Notes: generated from the sequence alone by a model not told the origin. A stretch of 27,500 nt of DNA from Theodoxus fluviatilis (GCA_034096865.1 JAWQFJ010001117.1:2781-30280); one strand, 5' to 3'. Positions 22,305 to 26,540 are shown, numbered from the stretch's first letter. Made by a program: numbers and translations.

Positions 22305-24970
22305 CTCTTTCTCTCTTTCTTTTTTTCCTGTTTCTTTTGTTTGTTCTTTCTTTCATTTGTTGTGACAGCTCATTTTATGTATCTCGTCATAGCTCACCTG
22401 TTGCTCTGTATTGTTGCAGTGATGAAATAGACATCCCAGTCAGCTGGCACCCAGTGGGGCAGGTAAGCCTTGCCAGGAGTGTGTTGTCCTGGAGTGTGCT
22501 GTCCTGGAGTGTGCTGTCCTGGAGTGTGCTGTCCTGGAGTGTGCTGTCCTGTGGAGTGTGTTGTCCTGGAGTGTGCTGTCCTGGAGTGTGTTGTCCTGGA
22601 GAGTGTGTTGTCCTGGAGTGTGCTGTCCTGGAGTGTGCTGTCCTGGAGTGTGCTGTCCTGTGGAGTGTGTTGTCCTGGAGTGTGCTGTCCTGGAGTGTGT
22701 TGTCCTGGAGAGTGTGTTGTCCTGGAGTGTGTTGTCCCGTGGAGTGTGTTGTCCTGTGGAGTGTGTTGTCCTGGAGTGTGTTGTCCTGGAGTGTGTTGTC
22801 CTGTGGAGTGTGTTGTCCTGTGGAGTGTGTTGTCCTGTGGAGTGTGTTGTCCTGGAGTGTGCAGTCCTGGAGTGTGTTGTCCTGGAGTGTGCTGTCCTGG
22901 ATGCTGTCCTGCAGTGTGTTGTCCTGTGGAGTGTGTTGTCCTGTGGAGTGTGTTGTCCTGTGGAGTGTGTTGTCCTGGAGTGTGCTGTCCTGGAGTGTGT
23001 TGTCCTGTGGAGTGTGCTGTCCTGCAGTGTGTTGTCCTGGAGTGTGCTGTCCTGTGGAGTGTGTTGTCCTGTGGAGTGTGTTGTCCTGGAGTGTGCTGTC
23101 CTGGAGTGTGTTGTCCTGTGGAGTGTGCTGTCCTGCAGTGTGTTGTCCTGGAGTGTGCTGTCCTGTGGAGTGTGTTGTCCTGTGGAGTGTGTTGTCCTGG
23201 AGTGTGCTGTCCTGGAGTGTGTTGTCCTGTGGAGTGTGCTGTCCTGCAGTGTGTTGTCCTGTGGAGTGTGTTGTCCTGGAGTGTGCTGTCCTGGAGTGTG
23301 CTGTCCTGCAGTGTGTTGTCATGTGGAGTGTGCTGTCCTGGAGTGTGTTGTCCTGTGGAGTGTGTTGTCCTGTGGAGTGTGTTGTCCTGTGGAGTGTGTT
23401 GTCCTGTGGAGTGTGCTGTCCTGTGGAGTGTGCTGTCCTGTGGAGTGTGTTGTCCTGTGGAGTGTGTTGTCCTGGAGTGTGCTGTCCTGGAGTGTGCTGT
23501 CCTGGAGTGTGCTGTCCTGCAGTGTGTTGTCATGTGGAGTGTGCTGTCCTGGAGTGTGTTGTCCTGTGGAGTGTGCTGTCCTGGAGTGTGCTGTCCTGGA
23601 GTGTGCTGTCCTGGAGTGTGTTGTCCTGGAGTGTGCTGTCCTGGAGTGTGTTGTCCTGAGTGTGCTGTCCTGGAGTGTGCTGTCCTGGAGTGTGTTGTCC
23701 TGTGGAGTGTGCTGTCCTGGAGTGTGCTGTTCTGGAGTGTGTTGTCCTGGAGTGTGTTGTCCTGGAGTGTGTTGTCCTGTGGAGTGTGTTGTCCTGGAGT
23801 GTGCTGTCCTGGAGTGTGTTGTCCTGGAGTGTGCTGTCCTGGAGTGTGCTGTCCTGGAGTGTGCTGTCCTGGAGCATGCTGTCCTGGAGTGTGCTGTCCT
23901 GGAGTGTGCTGTCCTGGAGTGTGCTGTCCTGGAGTGTGCTGTCCTGTGGAGTGTGCTGTCCTGGAGTGTGCTGTCCTGGAGTGTGTTGTCCTGGAGTGTG
24001 CTGTCCTGGAGTGTGCTGTCCTGGAGTGTGCTGTCCTGGAGTGTGCTGTCCTGGAGCATGCTGTCCTGGCGTGTGTTGTCCTGGAGCGTGCTGTCCTGGA
24101 GTGTGCTGTCCTGGAGTGTGTTGTCCTGGAGTGTGTTGTCCTGGAGTGTGCTGTTCTGTGGAGTGTGCTGTCCTGGAGTGTGCTGTCCTGTGGAGTGTGT
24201 TGTCCTGGAGTGTGTTGTCCTGGAGTGAGACACTTCTGTGTTGGAAAGCTTTGCAAGAAAGGCAGTGGGTTTGCGAAGAATCCTGTGAAGCTACTGTAAC
24301 CAGGCACTTTCAAGAAGCCACTTGTCTTTGTGTGTAGAAGTGAGGCAGCAGATGGTTTCCTTGGAATCCCTGCAGAAGACATCTTCTGTGTGGCATAATG
24401 AGTTTTTACTTGCATAGTAAAAACAGGATTTTCTTAGAATGAGGAAATTCCTGCTTTGTGCTCATCCCTGTCAAGAAATTTAACTTCAGTGTGTGAATCT
24501 GCAGAGGGCAAACCAATATTTGGCTTGGTTTGTCTGTAATTACACAATTTGTAGTTATACAATTTGTCTGTAGTTAAACAGTTTAATTGTAGTTAATGTA
24601 TAATATTATGAAAGAGACCCTCCAAATATATGTCCCAACTCTTGCAATTCAGCTGGACAGGTGCCCTGTTAAGTGCACTATCATCATTGATGTGTAATAT
24701 ATGCCAATTGAAATTATTTCTAACAAGAGTTCTTATTGAGAACGGCCTGACAGTTTTGTCAAATATGTGTGTATTTATGTTAAAGAGATTCTACAGCCTC
24801 TGTAGAGAGCATCCTAAGCATTTCTTCCATGTGGCTGTCTGTCGTGCTTGCAGTGCATCCTCATCAAATTTCTGGGCACACGGGGAGAGAGTGCCACTCG
24901 ACTGGGTGTGGTGTCAGTCAAGTGCTATGGTTTCACTCGCAAGGTGCCCTATGTGGATGAGAAAATCAAG
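2219..24970 (+). CDS. ZZEF1: ZZEF1 ortholog, partial gene (19 internal exons)
   Basis: This is the overall gene model. Joining 2219-2360, 8218-8282, 8954-9077, 9791-9899, 10743-10808, 11102-11248, 12241-12293, 12992-13070, 14064-14195, 15925-16041, 16647-16750, 17600-17683, 18243-18362, 18911-18996, 19479-19534, 20233-20322, 21554-21616, 22420-22462 and 24854-24970 gives 599 codons with no stop. Every junction is GT-AG and every phase agrees. The order of motifs (EF-hand, then a DOC/APC10-like domain with YWQSDG...SHWIR, then the region containing IKRC.SDGCDTR and MPPLSL) matches vertebrate ZZEF1 as I remember it. ZZEF1 is a protein of nearly 3000 residues with C-terminal ZZ zinc fingers reported to bind histone H3 tails. 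Those fingers, the start codon and the stop codon are not in the window. Only about 8% of the locus is coding. The identification rests on recalled family sequence, not on a search. Confidence 0.9.
2371..2600. repeat. Degenerate purine-rich GATG/GGAGAGA repeat
   Basis: Loose repetition of GATGGA, GAGAGAT and GTGGA motifs begins ten bases after the exon 1 donor. The copies are too diverged to give a clean period. Confidence 0.7.
2722..3140. repeat. 39-bp minisatellite, segment 1
   Basis: Eleven units of 39 bp, CATGTAGAGGACATACAG followed by TACATCGCACAGGAACTGCTC, are nearly identical except the first and last. The segment stops in mid-unit at CACAG, where an insertion begins. It continues in the same orientation and register at 4605, 6524 and 7888. 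Confidence 0.97.
3141..4604 (-). mobile_element. LTR-type insertion 1 (solo LTR candidate, 1464 bp)
   Basis: The insertion splits the 39-bp array and is flanked by a perfect 5-bp duplication CACAG (3136-3140 and 4605-4609). It runs from TGTCGTGGG to GCGTGACG on the + strand. Read on the minus strand it starts CGTCACGCGTCAAA and ends CCCACGACA, close to the TG...CA pattern of LTRs with one changed terminal base. Minus-strand reading gives a TATA-like TTTAAAAA near the start (about 4530) and AATAAA near the end (3242-3247). No reverse transcriptase or integrase frame is visible, so a solo LTR or non-autonomous element is most likely. Confidence 0.75.
3604..3949. repeat. Tandem duplication, 173 bp x 2, inside insertion 1
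   Basis: Two diverged copies start at 3604 and 3777, each beginning GAACTATAACAAAG. They share GTAGGGACAAGAATGACCG and CACTACAATGCCTGTAAGAC. The duplication lies in the interior of the LTR-like insertion. Confidence 0.9.
4605..5013. repeat. 39/44-bp minisatellite, segment 2
   Basis: About ten units mix the 39-bp form (GAACTGCTCC) with a 44-bp form (GAACGCCTTTGCTCC). The segment starts at CACAG, in register with the end of segment 1, and stops at GACAT inside a unit, where the second insertion begins. Confidence 0.95.
5488..5792. repeat. Tandem duplication, 153 bp x 2, inside insertion 2
   Basis: Copies start at 5488 and 5641 with GATTCAGAGAAACAG and are about 95% alike by eye. The second copy ends near 5792. 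Confidence 0.93.
6123..6255. repeat. Triplicated ~45-bp repeat inside insertion 2
   Basis: Three copies start at 6123, 6172 and 6216 with the core CCAACAGCC(A/G)CACTGGCTTA, then GTGACAGAACTCT. The spacing varies because of short A-rich spacers. Confidence 0.9.
6524..6540. repeat. 39-bp minisatellite, 17-bp remnant
   Basis: GACATTCAGTACATCGC is part of one array unit stranded between insertions 2 and 3. It supplies the right-hand duplication of insertion 2 (GACAT) and the left-hand one of insertion 3 (ATCGC). The variant base (ATTCAG in place of ATACAG) also occurs in segment 4. Confidence 0.85.
7163..7320. repeat. ~40-bp short tandem repeat in insertion 3
   Basis: Four diverged copies share CCTTGGAGTGGAGGCGAGA and CTTCGTCTTCATC, with cores at about 7172, 7208, 7249 and 7289. 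Confidence 0.85.
7432..7439. promoter_or_regulatory. CRE-like palindrome TGACGTCA
   Basis: A perfect 8-bp cAMP-response-element palindrome lies about 105 bp downstream, on the minus strand, of the TATAAAG at 7543-7549. One such site can occur by chance. Confidence 0.35.
7543..7549 (-). promoter_or_regulatory. TATA box candidate of insertion 3
   Basis: TATAAAG on the minus strand is preceded by CCAAT-type boxes at about 25, 95 and 175 bp upstream. This is the layout of an LTR U3 promoter. Confidence 0.45.
7573..7727 (-). promoter_or_regulatory. Three CCAAT-box motifs (ATTGG on the minus strand)
   Basis: CCAAT occurs on the + strand at 7573-7577, 7642-7646 and 7723-7727, so ATTGG is read on the minus strand. 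Each is followed by TGG. The last two are copies from an 81-bp duplication. Confidence 0.4.
7641..7790. repeat. 81-bp tandem duplication in insertion 3
   Basis: Copies start at 7641 and 7722 with ACCAATGGGAACACTTTAC, and each ends in a CTCTATA...CTGGCGGG segment. Duplicated promoter-upstream blocks are common in LTR U3 regions. Confidence 0.9.
7888..8076. repeat. 39/44-bp minisatellite, segment 4
   Basis: About five diverged units in the same orientation (39- and 44-bp types) close the interrupted array. The region between here and exon 2 (8077-8217) is unremarkable intron. Confidence 0.95.
8218..8282 (+). CDS. ZZEF1: ZZEF1 exon 2 of window
   Basis: The acceptor is TTTCAG and the donor AAG|GTGAGT. 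The first two bases complete the Gly codon split by exon 1. The product begins GFVDVFSGE and ends ERILK, paralleling the human stretch GFIDVFSES. It sits between the EF-hand and the DOC domain. It leaves in phase 0. The middle of the exon is the least conserved part. The intron before it is 5.9 kb and is almost entirely repeats and insertions. Confidence 0.85.
8512..8762 (+). mobile_element. SINE-like element copy 1 with (CATC)n tail
   Basis: It is flanked by a perfect 11-bp duplication TCCCACCACTG (8501-8511 and 8763-8773). The body contains TAAGAATTGACCCAC, a GATTTTCATGCTTAATTGCC block and a 3' hairpin AGCCT-ACAA-AGGCT, and ends in about 85 bp of CATC tetranucleotides. I see no clear tRNA-type B box. 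The family resembles a repeat I remember from mollusc genomes. Confidence 0.82.
8954..9077 (+). CDS. ZZEF1: ZZEF1 exon 3 of window
   Basis: The acceptor is TTTCCACAG and the donor GCAG|GTAAAA. It enters in phase 0 and leaves in phase 1. It encodes [17 protein letters not shown] followed by [17 protein letters not shown], matching the human pattern of a leucine-rich helix, a PYP motif and NMCTMRSSVLK. It leads into the DOC/APC10-like domain. Confidence 0.92.
9400..9580. repeat. (CA)n-rich microsatellite
   Basis: CACACA stretches are interrupted by CCACACCAC and GCATGCA motifs, in the intron between exons 3 and 4. Confidence 0.93.
9791..9899 (+). CDS. ZZEF1: ZZEF1 exon 4 of window
   Basis: The acceptor is CTTGCAG and the donor CACAG|GTAATG. 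It enters in phase 1 and leaves in phase 2. The first half is a charged, Glu-rich linker ([13 protein letters not shown]), unlike human in detail. The second half, [12 protein letters not shown], aligns with the conserved start of the DOC domain (SVTKCYAYIETS in human, from memory). Confidence 0.9.
9900..10432. other. Intron sequence, nothing recognisable
   Basis: This is the first part of the intron between exons 4 and 5. Apart from AT-rich stretches I see no repeat or conserved coding segment. Confidence 0.6.
10433..10463. repeat. Poly-C tract
   Basis: A run of about 17 or more C followed by TCCTCCTCC lies in the middle of the intron between exons 4 and 5. Confidence 0.95.
10743..10808 (+). 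CDS. ZZEF1: ZZEF1 exon 5 of window: DOC/APC10 signature
   Basis: The acceptor is CTTTTCAG and the donor ATCAG|GTGAAG, phase 2 in and out. It encodes [20 protein letters not shown]. The YWQSDG...SHWI core is the hallmark of the DOC/APC10 galactose-binding-like fold, a beta-sandwich found in APC10, HERC2, CUL7/9 and ZZEF1. In APC10 this domain takes part in substrate recognition for ubiquitination. Its ligand in ZZEF1 cannot be read from the sequence. Confidence 0.95.
11102..11248 (+). CDS. ZZEF1: ZZEF1 exon 6 of window: DOC domain core
   Basis: The acceptor is CCCGTCAG and the donor CCCCAG|GTACCT, phase 2 in and out. It encodes [16 protein letters not shown], then [18 protein letters not shown] and [11 protein letters not shown]. 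The MKxxVVL, DQSYMP and VxxGR elements are beta-strands and loops of the DOC domain, and the match to human ZZEF1 is close. Intron 5, before it, is the shortest in the window (293 bp). Confidence 0.95.
11249..11937. other. Intron 6, pyrimidine-rich then unremarkable
   Basis: 11255-11560 is pyrimidine-rich on the + strand. 11640-11870 has a short minus-strand open frame (74 codons) with no domain I recognise; it could be a worn transposon fragment. No exon is supported. Confidence 0.5.
11950..12158 (+). mobile_element. SINE-like element copy 2 with (CCAA)n tail
   Basis: It is flanked by a perfect 12-bp duplication TTGATCAGGCCA (11938-11949 and 12159-12170). The body has GGGTAAGAATTGACCCACC in slightly interrupted form, then AAGATTTTCATGCTTAATGG, the hairpin AGCCT-ACAA-AGGCT, GATAGGCCGTAAAACACC and a CCAA tetranucleotide tail. 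It is the best-preserved copy and is in the gene's orientation. Confidence 0.87.
12241..12293 (+). CDS. ZZEF1: ZZEF1 exon 7 of window
   Basis: This 53-nt exon has acceptor CATGTTCCAG and donor CCCCT|GTGAGT. It enters in phase 2, where AG from exon 6 plus C makes Ser, and leaves in phase 1. It encodes [16 protein letters not shown], corresponding to human VTGYVTLLEN in the DOC domain. A SINE-like insertion ends about 70 bp upstream of its acceptor. Confidence 0.88.
12655..12945. repeat. (TG)n microsatellite, interrupted
   Basis: TG dinucleotides are broken by GCATG, GAGTG and TTCTTGAG, ending in a GCGCGCGCC stretch 45 bp before exon 8. Confidence 0.96.
12992..13070 (+). CDS. ZZEF1: ZZEF1 exon 8 of window: end of DOC domain
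   Basis: The acceptor is GTGTTACAG and the donor CTACAG|GTCTGT. It enters in phase 1 and leaves in phase 2. It encodes [17 protein letters not shown] followed by IRTLGY. The INIKRC.SDGCDTR.HG stretch is one of the best conserved parts of the human protein and closes the DOC domain. A long (TG)n tract ends about 45 bp before the acceptor. Confidence 0.95.
13175..13324. repeat. 25-bp minisatellite, six copies
   Basis: The unit is GAGACATACTCTGTAG followed by AACCCTAGG, starting at 13175, 13200, 13225, 13250, 13275 and 13300. Copies are almost identical, which suggests recent expansion. Confidence 0.97.
13388..13592. repeat. 24-bp minisatellite, about eight copies
   Basis: The unit is GGCCCTGGCTGAGCTACTGG followed by AGCA/AGCG. 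It is a multiple of three, so a Pro/Ala/Gln-rich open frame appears on the minus strand. I treat that frame as incidental. Confidence 0.95.
13600..14063. other. Intron 8, second half, nothing recognisable
   Basis: Unremarkable intron sequence with a short T-rich run near 13780, leading to the exon 9 acceptor. Confidence 0.55.
14064..14195 (+). CDS. ZZEF1: ZZEF1 exon 9 of window
   Basis: The acceptor is GATGCTGCAG and the donor CACCAG|GTCTCT, phase 2 in and out. It encodes [17 protein letters not shown], then [13 protein letters not shown]. The first part matches human VSVSDASAIWYWSLLTS. It is probably helical and lies just after the DOC domain. No catalytic residues are recognisable. Confidence 0.93.
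14196..15035. other. Intron 9, first half, nothing recognisable
   Basis: About 840 bp without visible repeats or conserved coding potential. Confidence 0.55.
15040..15890. repeat. 23-bp minisatellite, about 37 copies
   Basis: The unit is CAAAGCAGATGACAGTGCAG followed by TGC. Variants have CAATGCAG, GTGACAAAG or a 2-bp shorter CCGAGCAG form. Because 23 is not a multiple of three, all frames cycle through the same 23-residue pattern, which leaves minus-strand frames of up to 355 codons open. Confidence 0.97.
15925..16041 (+). CDS. ZZEF1: ZZEF1 exon 10 of window
   Basis: The acceptor is CATGTTGCAG and the donor CACCCT|GTAAGT, phase 2 in and out. It encodes [14 protein letters not shown], matching human LRHMPPLSLSPGS, then a helix containing [17 protein letters not shown]. 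The 23-bp minisatellite of intron 9 ends only about 30 bp upstream of the acceptor. Confidence 0.92.
16042..16646. other. Intron 10, nothing recognisable
   Basis: Only a short TGTACTGTACTGTACTATG run near 16136 stands out. Confidence 0.6.
16647..16750 (+). CDS. ZZEF1: ZZEF1 exon 11 of window
   Basis: The acceptor is TACTTCAG and the donor GCAAG|GTTGGT. It enters in phase 2 and leaves in phase 1. It encodes [20 protein letters not shown], matching human LTLLAFALARGSVAKVMSSL in register. It is a leucine-rich alpha-helical segment. The donor GTTGGT is the weakest in the model but gives the right phase. Confidence 0.9.
16885..17020. repeat. (TG)n-rich microsatellite
   Basis: TGTGTG stretches are broken by GCATGCATG and GTGCAAG motifs, in intron 11. 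Confidence 0.9.
17040..17118. repeat. CCCCCA / poly-C tract
   Basis: Runs of CCCCCAC with a nearly unbroken poly-C core at about 17064-17096. The opposite strand is a long G-tract, which may hinder polymerases and make the copy number unreliable. Confidence 0.95.
17119..17315 (+). mobile_element. SINE-like element copy 3, diverged
   Basis: It shares GGGGTAAGAATAGACCCACC, TGTCTCCCAAT and the 3' part with copies 1 and 2. Its hairpin is AGCTT-GCCAA-AAGCT, followed by GGGCTGTAATTTGTCCATAC. No clear tail or target duplication remains, partly because the left edge merges with the poly-C tract. Confidence 0.6.
17600..17683 (+). CDS. ZZEF1: ZZEF1 exon 12 of window
   Basis: The acceptor is GTGTTGCAG and the donor GCTGG|GTACGT, phase 1 in and out. 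It encodes [20 protein letters not shown] and ends CWEKLG. The similarity to human here is weak, so the exon is supported mainly by the splice sites, the phase and its position between two well-matched exons. Confidence 0.78.
17843..18225. repeat. 53-bp minisatellite, about seven copies
   Basis: The unit is CTCTGTTGGTGTGTGCGCAC, TCAAAACTTTTAGTCATGCC, then TTTGATGTCACAA, with changes such as GACATG for GATGTC. The last partial unit runs into the polypyrimidine tract of the exon 13 acceptor. Confidence 0.95.
18243..18362 (+). CDS. ZZEF1: ZZEF1 exon 13 of window
   Basis: The acceptor is TTCTATGCAG and the donor CACATG|GTCAGC, phase 1 in and out. It encodes [13 protein letters not shown] and SSPENVL, matching human KPLQLTLQACDVKG and SGPENLL. 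It then runs into a Thr/Ser/Ala-rich linker ending SSSASSTH. The donor GTCAGC is non-optimal. A 53-bp minisatellite runs almost up to the acceptor. Confidence 0.9.
18427..18482. repeat. T-rich / G-run tract
   Basis: TTTATTTTATTTATTTTTT ends in a run of nine G at about 18473-18481. It may be a transposon tail on one strand, but nothing else supports that. Confidence 0.8.
18558..18705. repeat. (TG)n microsatellite with duplicated block
   Basis: TG repeats contain the block GTTGCATGCTTGTGTG twice (about 18599 and 18660), showing a ~60-bp internal duplication. Confidence 0.95.
18911..18996 (+). CDS. ZZEF1: ZZEF1 exon 14 of window
   Basis: The acceptor is TTTTTCTTACAG and the donor ATCAAA|GTAAGT. 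It enters in phase 1 and leaves in phase 0. It encodes [16 protein letters not shown], then FMLTKLRIK. The last part aligns with human FQVTQIRIMV, a beta-strand of what looks like a second beta-sandwich region. Confidence 0.88.
19141..19425. repeat. ~80-bp tandem repeat, about 3.5 copies
   Basis: Copies share GATTGTCTCA(A/G)TGGAATG, AATGGCT(G/A)T and TTTGTAAACATGCCTTGTT. The array lies in intron 14, just upstream of exon 15. Confidence 0.93.
19479..19534 (+). CDS. ZZEF1: ZZEF1 exon 15 of window
   Basis: This 56-nt exon has acceptor TGTTTACAG and donor GATCC|GTAAGT. It enters in phase 0 and leaves in phase 2. It encodes [18 protein letters not shown], matching human GGIGAQCGLVFAYNS. The short GLVF strand is the clearest anchor. 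Confidence 0.87.
19557..19648. repeat. GGT/GTGG-rich simple repeat
   Basis: GTGGTGGTGG with GGGGGTGGGG segments lies just after the exon 15 donor. The sense strand is G-rich, with possible G-quadruplex runs. Confidence 0.9.
20140..20213 (+). mobile_element. Possible SINE 3' fragment
   Basis: TGTAAAGCGGTTTGAGACCC followed by GATAAGGTGCTATATAAAA resembles a 3' end motif (AGCGCTTTGAG...GCGCTATATAAA) that I remember from several invertebrate short repeats. No duplication or full body was identified. Confidence 0.4.
20233..20322 (+). CDS. ZZEF1: ZZEF1 exon 16 of window
   Basis: The acceptor is GTGTCCACAG and the donor GTCAG|GTAGGC, phase 2 in and out. It encodes [18 protein letters not shown], then [11 protein letters not shown]. 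It corresponds to human FKRFEKYDKWKLQEL...VKSR. An array of donor-like repeats starts about 160 bp downstream of its donor. Confidence 0.9.
20486..20990. repeat. 42-bp minisatellite with donor-like motif, about 12 copies
   Basis: The unit is CTCTCATCTACATTTGGTGA, GTGCACAGATTAACCATTAC, then TT, with CTGCATTTGG and CAGAGAGACC variants in the second half. Each unit except the last carries GGTGAGTGC in the gene's sense orientation. Confidence 0.96.
21105..21245. repeat. G-rich repeat (GGTGGGG / GGAGATGG)
   Basis: Imperfect repeats of GGGTGGAGATGG(A/G)GTTGG, GGATGAGGGGGG and GGTGGTGGTGGGG make up the tract. The sense strand has many G3+ runs with short loops. Confidence 0.9.
21554..21616 (+). CDS. 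ZZEF1: ZZEF1 exon 17 of window
   Basis: This 63-nt exon has acceptor CTCTCTGCAG and donor GACTG|GTGTGT, phase 2 in and out. It encodes [20 protein letters not shown]. It aligns with the human acidic stretch around DDPIGWFELEEEW. The final TG is completed by T from the next exon, giving Cys where human has Trp. The donor GTGTGT is weak, so the exact end is the least certain in the model. Confidence 0.78.
21816..21990. repeat. (TG)n microsatellite with TCCCCA and TCACTG interruptions
   Basis: TG runs are separated by TCCCCATG and GTCACTGTG blocks, which themselves repeat, in intron 17. Confidence 0.96.
22232..22335. repeat. (CTTT)n microsatellite
   Basis: Tetranucleotide CTTT repeats end in CTCTCTTTCTCTC, about 85 bp upstream of the exon 18 acceptor. 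It is a long pyrimidine tract in the sense strand. Confidence 0.97.
22420..22462 (+). CDS. ZZEF1: ZZEF1 exon 18 of window (43 nt)
   Basis: The acceptor is TTGTTGCAG and the donor GGGCAG|GTAAGC. It enters in phase 2 and leaves in phase 0. It encodes [14 protein letters not shown], aligning with human WDEADVKLQQCRVAKY. This is the smallest exon here. A 1.75-kb 15/17-bp minisatellite begins about 12 nt into the following intron. Confidence 0.85.
22475..24228. repeat. 15/17-bp minisatellite with higher-order structure
   Basis: Roughly 110 units of two main lengths, TGTCCTGGAGTGTGC (15 bp) and TGTCCTGTGGAGTGTGT (17 bp), plus a rarer unit containing CCTGCAGTG. A 111-bp higher-order block recurs at about 23021, 23132 and 23243, judged by the CCTGCAG units. 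The array begins about 12 nt after the exon 18 donor. It produces overlapping open frames of 500-670 codons on both strands, none of which I accept as genes. Confidence 0.97.
24229..24853. other. Intron 18, second part, nothing recognisable
   Basis: AT-rich intron with short repeated TTACACAATTTGTAGTTA-like words around 24540-24600. Confidence 0.55.
24854..24970 (+). CDS. ZZEF1: ZZEF1 exon 19 of window, last visible
   Basis: The acceptor is GTGCTTGCAG and the donor ATCAAG|GTAAGT, phase 0 in and out (39 codons). It encodes [18 protein letters not shown] followed by [18 protein letters not shown]. The first part matches human LMVKFLCTRQESAERLGV almost residue for residue. The frame stays open to the strong donor, so the gene continues. 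No convincing next exon is seen up to 27500. Confidence 0.95.
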
Positions 24971-25147
24971 GTAAGTTGGTGACAGTACTTAACTCTCTTC
25001 ACCCCACTTTAAGGGAGGCAACCTCTTAAAATTTAACAGGTACCTTAAATGTTAATTAAATTACAAAACTTTTTTTGTCTTTCAGACAAGTTTTATTTTC
25101 TTCTTCATTATAACATTGCTATCACATAGAATATAACTATTTTTTCC

Positions 25148-25530
25148 GTGAGGCTCAGACAATGAGCATAAAAAATTAAAATACTAGAATAGCTCAGAAT
25201 GTAATTTGTAACTTTTCTCCCATCTCTCCCACCCCTGGGAGCTCAGAATGTATGAAAACATGCAGGCCTTCAACCCCAATTCCCTTCCCAAATCCCTCTG
25301 ACATCATACCTGCAGCATAGCTACACTCTACATGTAAATCACATGCAAGTGAGATAAGAAAAGGAAAAGTCAGAGTTGTCTCCCCCTTGACCACAATTCA
25401 TGCTGATCCATATGGTCTAGGCACAGTACCTCATTCATTTCCTGTGAGGCTCAGATAATGGACATTAAAAAAAAGTAAAATACAAAAATAGCTAAGAATC
25501 CTCAACCCCAATCCTCTTTGCAAATCTCTC
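25148..25530. repeat. Diverged direct duplication upstream of the 41-bp array
   Basis: GTGAGGCTCAGACAATGAGC (25148) recurs as GTGAGGCTCAGATAATGGAC (about 25443). CAACCCCAATTCCCTTCCC (about 25270) recurs as CAACCCCAATCCTCTTTGC (about 25503). The two copies differ in internal length. Confidence 0.75.
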
Positions 25531-26145
25531 TCACATGTGCAGGGCCATTTTGGGGGGCACAGCGGGACTTCTCACATGTGCAGGGCCATTTTGGGGGGCA
25601 CAGCGGGACTTCTCACATGTGCAGGGCCATTTTGGGGGGCACAGCGGGACTTCTCACATGTGCAGGGCCATTTTGGGGGGCACAGCGGGACTTCTCACAT
25701 GTGCAGGGCCATTTTGGGGGGCACAGCGGGACTTCTCACATGTGCAGGGCCATTTTGGGGGGCACAGCGGGGCTTCTCACATGTGCAGGGCCATTTTGGG
25801 GGGCACAGCGGGACTTCTCACATGTGCAGGGCCATTTTGGGGGCACCGATGGACTTCTCACATGTGCAGGGCCATTTTGGGGGGCACAGCGGGACTTCTC
25901 ACATGTGCAGGGCCATTTTGGGGGCACAGCGGGACTTCTCACATGTGCAGGGCCATTTTGGGGGGCACAGCGGGGCTTCTCACATGTGCAGGGCCATTTT
26001 GGGGGGCACAGCGGGACTTCTCACATGTGCAGGGCCATTTTGGGGGGCACAGCGGGACTTCTCACATGTGCAGGGCCATTTTGGGGGGCACAGCGGGACT
26101 TCTCACATGTGCAGGGCCATTTTGGGGGGCACAGTGGGACTTCCG
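25531..26145. repeat. 41-bp minisatellite, about 15 copies
   Basis: The unit is TCACATGTGCAGGGCCATTT, TGGGGGGCACAGCGGGACTT, then C. Copies are almost identical, with a few 1-bp shorter units (GGGGGC). All three forward frames are open because the unit has no stops; these are not genes. Confidence 0.97.
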
Positions 26146-26409
26146 GGGTGAAAAGGGTTAAGCTAGGAAGAGGTAAAGGTATTGAGTTTTGCATGGCAAA
26201 TTATCTCTCATATAGATCTGGGTCTCAAACCCCTTTCCTCTTTACTCCCTGAGTTTTGGGCCACTTGATCAGTTCCTGGCAGTCACCTGATGACAAACTC
26301 ATGCCCAGTCAGGGACCAGTGCCACCTCCACGCTGTGTGGACTTTTCCATCCTGATGAGGGCTCACAGCTGCACGCAAGGGTTAATGGCACTGCAGTGTT
26401 CCAACATTT

Positions 26410-26540
26410 CCCTCACAGGTACCCCATTTTACTCCAGGGTGGGGAGAGGCAACATGAGTAATGCACCTTGCTGGAGAGTGCAGCTGCAGCATCTGCTAAC
26501 GCCAACTACGGCAGGCAAATGCTGTTGCCACTAGACCAGA
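26410..26540 (+). mobile_element. Possible worn SINE-like fragment
   Basis: GGTACCCCATTTTACTCC, AGGGTGGGGAGAGGCAA and GCTGTTGCCACTAGACCAG resemble parts of a tRNA-related short repeat I remember from molluscs. No duplication was seen, so this is tentative. Confidence 0.3.

Noticed and set aside
22070..24415. Very long open frames (about 530-670 codons) on both strands
   Set aside because: They lie in the 15/17-bp minisatellite, whose units have no stop codons. The predicted proteins are pure low-complexity repeats, and the + strand ones overlap a clear ZZEF1 exon and its donor in the wrong frame.
25518..26252. Three overlapping frames of 204-244 codons
   Set aside because: They come from a 41-bp repeat without stops; each frame shows the same cycle of residues.
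26256..26534. Possible next ZZEF1 exon after 24970
   Set aside because: An open frame exists, but the residues do not match the expected continuation and the segment resembles a worn short repeat.
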